Below, in pieces: positions 5,980 through 8,594 of a stretch of 8,594 nucleotides of DNA. The notes beneath the pieces are model-generated. The model saw nothing but the letters and a program-made list of their open reading frames with translations. It did not search any database and was not told the DNA's origin. Each line of letters opens with the position of its first letter. Position 1 is the first letter of the stretch. The stretch lies in assembly GCA_019308145.1 (NCBI GenBank), contig JAFDIG010000077.1:1-8594 (forward strand), given 5' to 3'. Both the position numbers and the translations under genes were made by a program. The DNA is from Deltaproteobacteria bacterium (GTDB lineage Bacteria; Desulfobacterota; JAFDIG01).

Positions 5980-7068
5980 ATGAGAACATTTACAATAAAA
6001 TTAGGAAAGAAGAGAATCCGATTTTCTGATCGAATGATTAAAGAGGAAGAAGAGAAGAGATGGTGGATTCTTCCTTTGATCGTTTTAACATATCTTTTGC
6101 CTTTATTTGTAGGAGAGTATACGGTATATTTACTAAATTTGGTAGCAGTAGCTATTATTGGTGCTGTATCGCTTGATATCTTATGTGGTTTTTGTGGACA
6201 GCTTTCTTTAGGTCATGCTGCTTTTTTTGCTATTGGTGCCTACTCTTATGGCATATTTCATATGACATTTCATTTTGGTTATTTCCTTTCTTTTATCTTA
6301 GCTGGATTCTTTGGTGCGTTATTGAGTCTTCTTATAGGGATACCATCACTTAGATTAAAAGGGCTTTATCTTGCTATTGCAACAATGGGTTTTACCTTTA
6401 TTATTGAGGATGCTATTCGCTTTTTTAAAGAATGGACACACGGGGTAGAAGGGTTCAGGGTATCAAGGATCATCGATTTAGGCTTTATTAAATTACATTC
6501 TGGCAAACCTGAATTTTACTATTTTATCTACACAATAGTTATACTGGTTGTAATTTTTTCAAGATTTTTACTTCACAGTAAACTGGGGAGAGCTTTTACC
6601 AGCATTAGGGATAGTGATGTTGCCGCTGAAGTAAGCGGTGTAAACTTACTTCTTTATAAGGTTCTTGCATTTGCTATAAGCTCTTTTATTGCTTCAATTG
6701 CTGGAGCCTTTATGGCTGTTATAATAGGAACGATTAGTCCTGAGGATTTTAATATTTTTCTTTCTATTAATTATCTTGTAATGCTCGTGATTGGAGGTAT
6801 GGGAACCGTTTATGGGGCAGTTATAGGGGCAATTTTTATAACCTTTTTGCCTGAATGGATAACTGCTTTAAGGGATGCCTTGCTTCCTCCTGGAACAGAA
6901 ATATCTGTTTTACAGTTTTTAATCTATGGTTTGATTATTCTTATATTTATTGTTTTTGAGCCGAATGGTTTTTATGGAAGATGGCTTGTTATAAAAAACT
7001 ATTTTAAGAAATTTCCGTTTAATGAGAAAAGGATAGGTCGAGTTGCCTGGATTCTTCGTTGGAGGTAA
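5980..7068 (+). CDS. livM: Branched-chain amino acid-type ABC transporter permease, LivM family
   Basis: Second permease, partner of LivH. It has 362 residues, slightly long for the family because of a charged 27-residue cytoplasmic N-terminus (KLGKKRIRF..., KEEEEKRWW) before the first membrane helix. Diagnostic motifs: 'GFCGQLSLGHAAFFAIGAY' (70-88), 'IPSLRLKGLYLAIATMGF' (121-138), the ATPase-coupling loop 'GRAFTSIRDSDVAAEVSGVN' (203-222) and 'IGGMGTVYGAVIGAIF' (271-286). The start at 5980 is preceded by AAAGGTG (5968-5974), a moderate ribosome site inside the end of livH. The stop lies within the livG ribosome-binding region, consistent with one operon. Confidence 0.94.
   Translation: MRTFTIKLGKKRIRFSDRMIKEEEEKRWWILPLIVLTYLLPLFVGEYTVYLLNLVAVAIIGAVSLDILCGFCGQLSLGHAAFFAIGAYSYGIFHMTFHFGYFLSFILAGFFGALLSLLIGIPSLRLKGLYLAIATMGFTFIIEDAIRFFKEWTHGVEGFRVSRIIDLGFIKLHSGKPEFYYFIYTIVILVVIFSRFLLHSKLGRAFTSIRDSDVAAEVSGVNLLLYKVLAFAISSFIASIAGAFMAVIIGTISPEDFNIFLSINYLVMLVIGGMGTVYGAVIGAIFITFLPEWITALRDALLPPGTEISVLQFLIYGLIILIFIVFEPNGFYGRWLVIKNYFKKFPFNEKRIGRVAWILRWR
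7061..7065 (+). promoter_or_regulatory. Ribosome binding site deciding the livG start
   Basis: GGAGG lies at the end of livM, 5 nt before the ATG at 7071. An in-frame TTG at 7059 is upstream of, and overlaps, this site, so it is not the likely start. Confidence 0.8.
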
Positions 7069-7070
7069 GA

Positions 7071-7844
7071 ATGAAAATCCTTGAAGTAGAAGATCTGTTT
7101 ATAGCTTTTAGAGGGCTTGTAGCCTTAAATGGAATCTCTTTTTCTGTTAATGAAGGTGAGATATTTGGTCTTGTTGGCACAAATGGTTCAGGGAAAAGCA
7201 CCTTTTTCAATTGTGTGAACAGATTATATAAACCACAAAGAGGAAAGATAATATATAAGGAAAAGATTAATCTACTTAAAAACCCGAGTTATAAGATACC
7301 AGAATTAGGGATTGCAAGGACATTTCAGAATCTGGAGCTCTTTCATTATACAAGAGTTTTGGATAATATTATGGTTGGCTTACATCCAAGGTTAAAGATA
7401 AGGAGGTTTTTTAAAGACTTTTCAATCAAAGGATTGATTAAAAGCTGGAATTGGGATAAGGATGAAGCATTTAAGATCCTTGATTTCCTTGGAATAACAA
7501 GATTCCATGCCCGTTTGGTTTCTGATTTACCTTATGGAATTCAAAAACTTATCGAGCTTGGGAGGGCATTAGCAGCAAGACCAAAACTTCTTTTACTTGA
7601 TGAGCCATCAGCTGGAATGAATGATCAGGAGACTCGTGAGATTGCAAGGTTAATTAAAGCGATGCGGGAAGAATATGGGATTACTGTTTTGTTGGTAGAG
7701 CATGACATGAATCTTGTCCAGTCTATATGTGATACCCTCTGTGTTTTGGATTCAGGCAATATCATAAAGATAGGAAAGCCTGATGAGGTCACAAAGGATC
7801 CTCAAGTAATAAATATCTTTTTAGGGGAAGAAGATAATGCTTAA
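7071..7844 (+). CDS. livG: Branched-chain amino acid-type ABC transporter ATP-binding protein, LivG family
   Basis: Cytoplasmic ATPase that powers the importer together with LivF. It has 257 residues from the ATG at 7071. Walker A GTNGSGKST is at 36-44, with Q-loop Gln86 in 'ARTFQNLELF'. The ABC signature is in the LivG form 'LPYGIQ' (153-158), in place of LSGGQ. Walker B 'LLLLDEP' is at 173-179, D-loop 'SAGMN' at 180-184, and the switch His211 in 'LLVEHDMNLV'. The insertion between Q-loop and signature (about 105-135) is typical of LivG. All catalytic elements are intact, so the ATPase should be active. The signature-helix continuation 'KLIELGRAL' departs slightly from the usual 'RRLEIARAL'. 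The last 8 bases overlap livF. Confidence 0.95.
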   Translation: MKILEVEDLFIAFRGLVALNGISFSVNEGEIFGLVGTNGSGKSTFFNCVNRLYKPQRGKIIYKEKINLLKNPSYKIPELGIARTFQNLELFHYTRVLDNIMVGLHPRLKIRRFFKDFSIKGLIKSWNWDKDEAFKILDFLGITRFHARLVSDLPYGIQKLIELGRALAARPKLLLLDEPSAGMNDQETREIARLIKAMREEYGITVLLVEHDMNLVQSICDTLCVLDSGNIIKIGKPDEVTKDPQVINIFLGEEDNA

Positions 7845-8594
7845 ATTAGAGGGCGTTGAAACATATTATGGTAGAATAAAGGTGCTTCAAGGGATATCTA
7901 TTGAGGTGCCAGAAGGTTCAATTGTGGCTATTTTAGGATCTAATGGTGCAGGGAAAAGCACAATTTTAAAGGTTATATCTGGTTTTATAATATGTGATTA
8001 TGGATATATCGAATTTATGGGGAAAAGAATAGAAAATTTGGATCCTCATAAAATTGTAAAAATGGGTATATCACAGGTTCCTGAAGGAAGACACACCTTT
8101 GATGATTTAACTGTTGAAGAAAATTTAAAAGCAGGAGCAGCTATTTTACGAGATAAATCCAAAATCAAGAAAAAGATTGAAGAGGTATATGATCTTTTTC
8201 CCAGGCTTTCTCAACTTAGAAAACAAAAGGCTAAATATCTTTCTGGTGGTGAAAGGCAGATGGTGGCGATTGGGAGAGCTTTAATGGCAGAGCCAAAAGT
8301 GCTCCTTTTAGATGAGCCATCTTTAGGACTTTCACCCAAGTTGGTTAAAGAGATATTTAAAAGGATAAAGATGATAAATGAACAGGGTATAACTATTGTT
8401 ATGGTGGAGCAAAATGTAGTGCTTGCACTTGGACTTGCTCAGATGGGATATGTTATTCAAAATGGCAGGGTTGAACGATATGGAACATCTAAAGAACTTT
8501 TAGCAGATGAAGAAGTAAGAAGTGCTTATCTTGGAGAAGGAAAATATATAGATAGGAAGGAGTTATGGGAAGGCAGAATAAGAGTGAAAAAATA
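7837..8594 (+). CDS. livF: Branched-chain amino acid-type ABC transporter ATP-binding protein, LivF family (runs to window edge)
   Basis: Second ATPase of the importer. The ATG at 7837 overlaps the livG end by 8 nt. The frame is open for 252 codons to the window edge, and the final two bases are TA, so a stop one base beyond the edge is likely and the protein is essentially complete. Walker A GSNGAGKST (34-42), Q-loop Gln80 followed by the LivF-type 'VPEGR' (81-85), 'LTVEENL' (91-97), signature 'LSGGE' (135-139), Walker B 'VLLLDEP' (155-161), D-loop 'SLGLSP' (162-167). At the switch-histidine position it has Gln192 in 'MVEQNV', as is normal for LivF. A C-terminal tail (about 236-252, 'KYIDRKELWEGRIRVKK') is charged and slightly longer than in many LivF proteins. 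Confidence 0.93.
   Translation, partial: MLKLEGVETYYGRIKVLQGISIEVPEGSIVAILGSNGAGKSTILKVISGFIICDYGYIEFMGKRIENLDPHKIVKMGISQVPEGRHTFDDLTVEENLKAGAAILRDKSKIKKKIEEVYDLFPRLSQLRKQKAKYLSGGERQMVAIGRALMAEPKVLLLDEPSLGLSPKLVKEIFKRIKMINEQGITIVMVEQNVVLALGLAQMGYVIQNGRVERYGTSKELLADEEVRSAYLGEGKYIDRKELWEGRIRVKK

Noticed and set aside
7059..7070. TTG start for LivG at 7059
   Set aside because: It overlaps the GGAGG that serves the ATG at 7071, and LivG proteins normally begin close to the first strand as they do from 7071.
1..8594. tRNA, rRNA, CRISPR array, insertion sequence or phage genes
   Set aside because: Nothing resembling these was seen by eye; nearly all of the window is accounted for by transporter and enzyme genes.

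Overview
The window is an AT-rich stretch of bacterial chromosome. Every gene lies on the + strand, packed tightly behind good Shine-Dalgarno sites. Arg codons are mostly AGA/AGG and ATA is common for Ile. The gene content (a TRAP transporter, a BadH-like dehydrogenase, a crotonase and a Liv-type ABC importer) is what anaerobic, acid-degrading Gram-negatives carry, for example low-GC Desulfobacterota. That placement is inference; no rRNA or phylogenetic marker is present. TGA acts as a normal stop (dctM ends with it at the expected family length) and Trp is TGG, so the code looks standard.

Layout: (1) 2-2187, a tripartite TRAP transporter: the 3' end of the substrate-binding protein (DctP), then DctQ and DctM. 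A GC-rich hairpin lies between DctP and DctQ. (2) 2233-3790, two CoA-pathway-type enzymes: a short-chain dehydrogenase resembling BadH (2-hydroxycyclohexanecarboxyl-CoA dehydrogenase) and an enoyl-CoA hydratase with both catalytic glutamates. (3) 3866-8594, a Liv/HAAT-type ABC importer in the order binding protein, LivH, LivM, LivG, LivF. LivF reaches the right edge and probably ends within one base of it.

The genes can be read as one catabolic unit. Two high-affinity importers for organic acids or amino-acid-like substrates flank two beta-oxidation-type enzymes. Uptake of an alicyclic, aromatic or branched acid, activation to a CoA thioester (ligase not in the window), hydration and dehydrogenation is the simplest model. 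The substrate cannot be read from the sequence.

The most unusual observation is an in-frame TGA (4340-4342) at codon 159 of the Liv-type binding protein. The reading frame, homology and length (399 codons) continue intact on both sides with no frameshift. It could be a recent nonsense mutation, a base-call error, or recoding such as selenocysteine. I see no convincing SECIS hairpin, so the first two are favoured.
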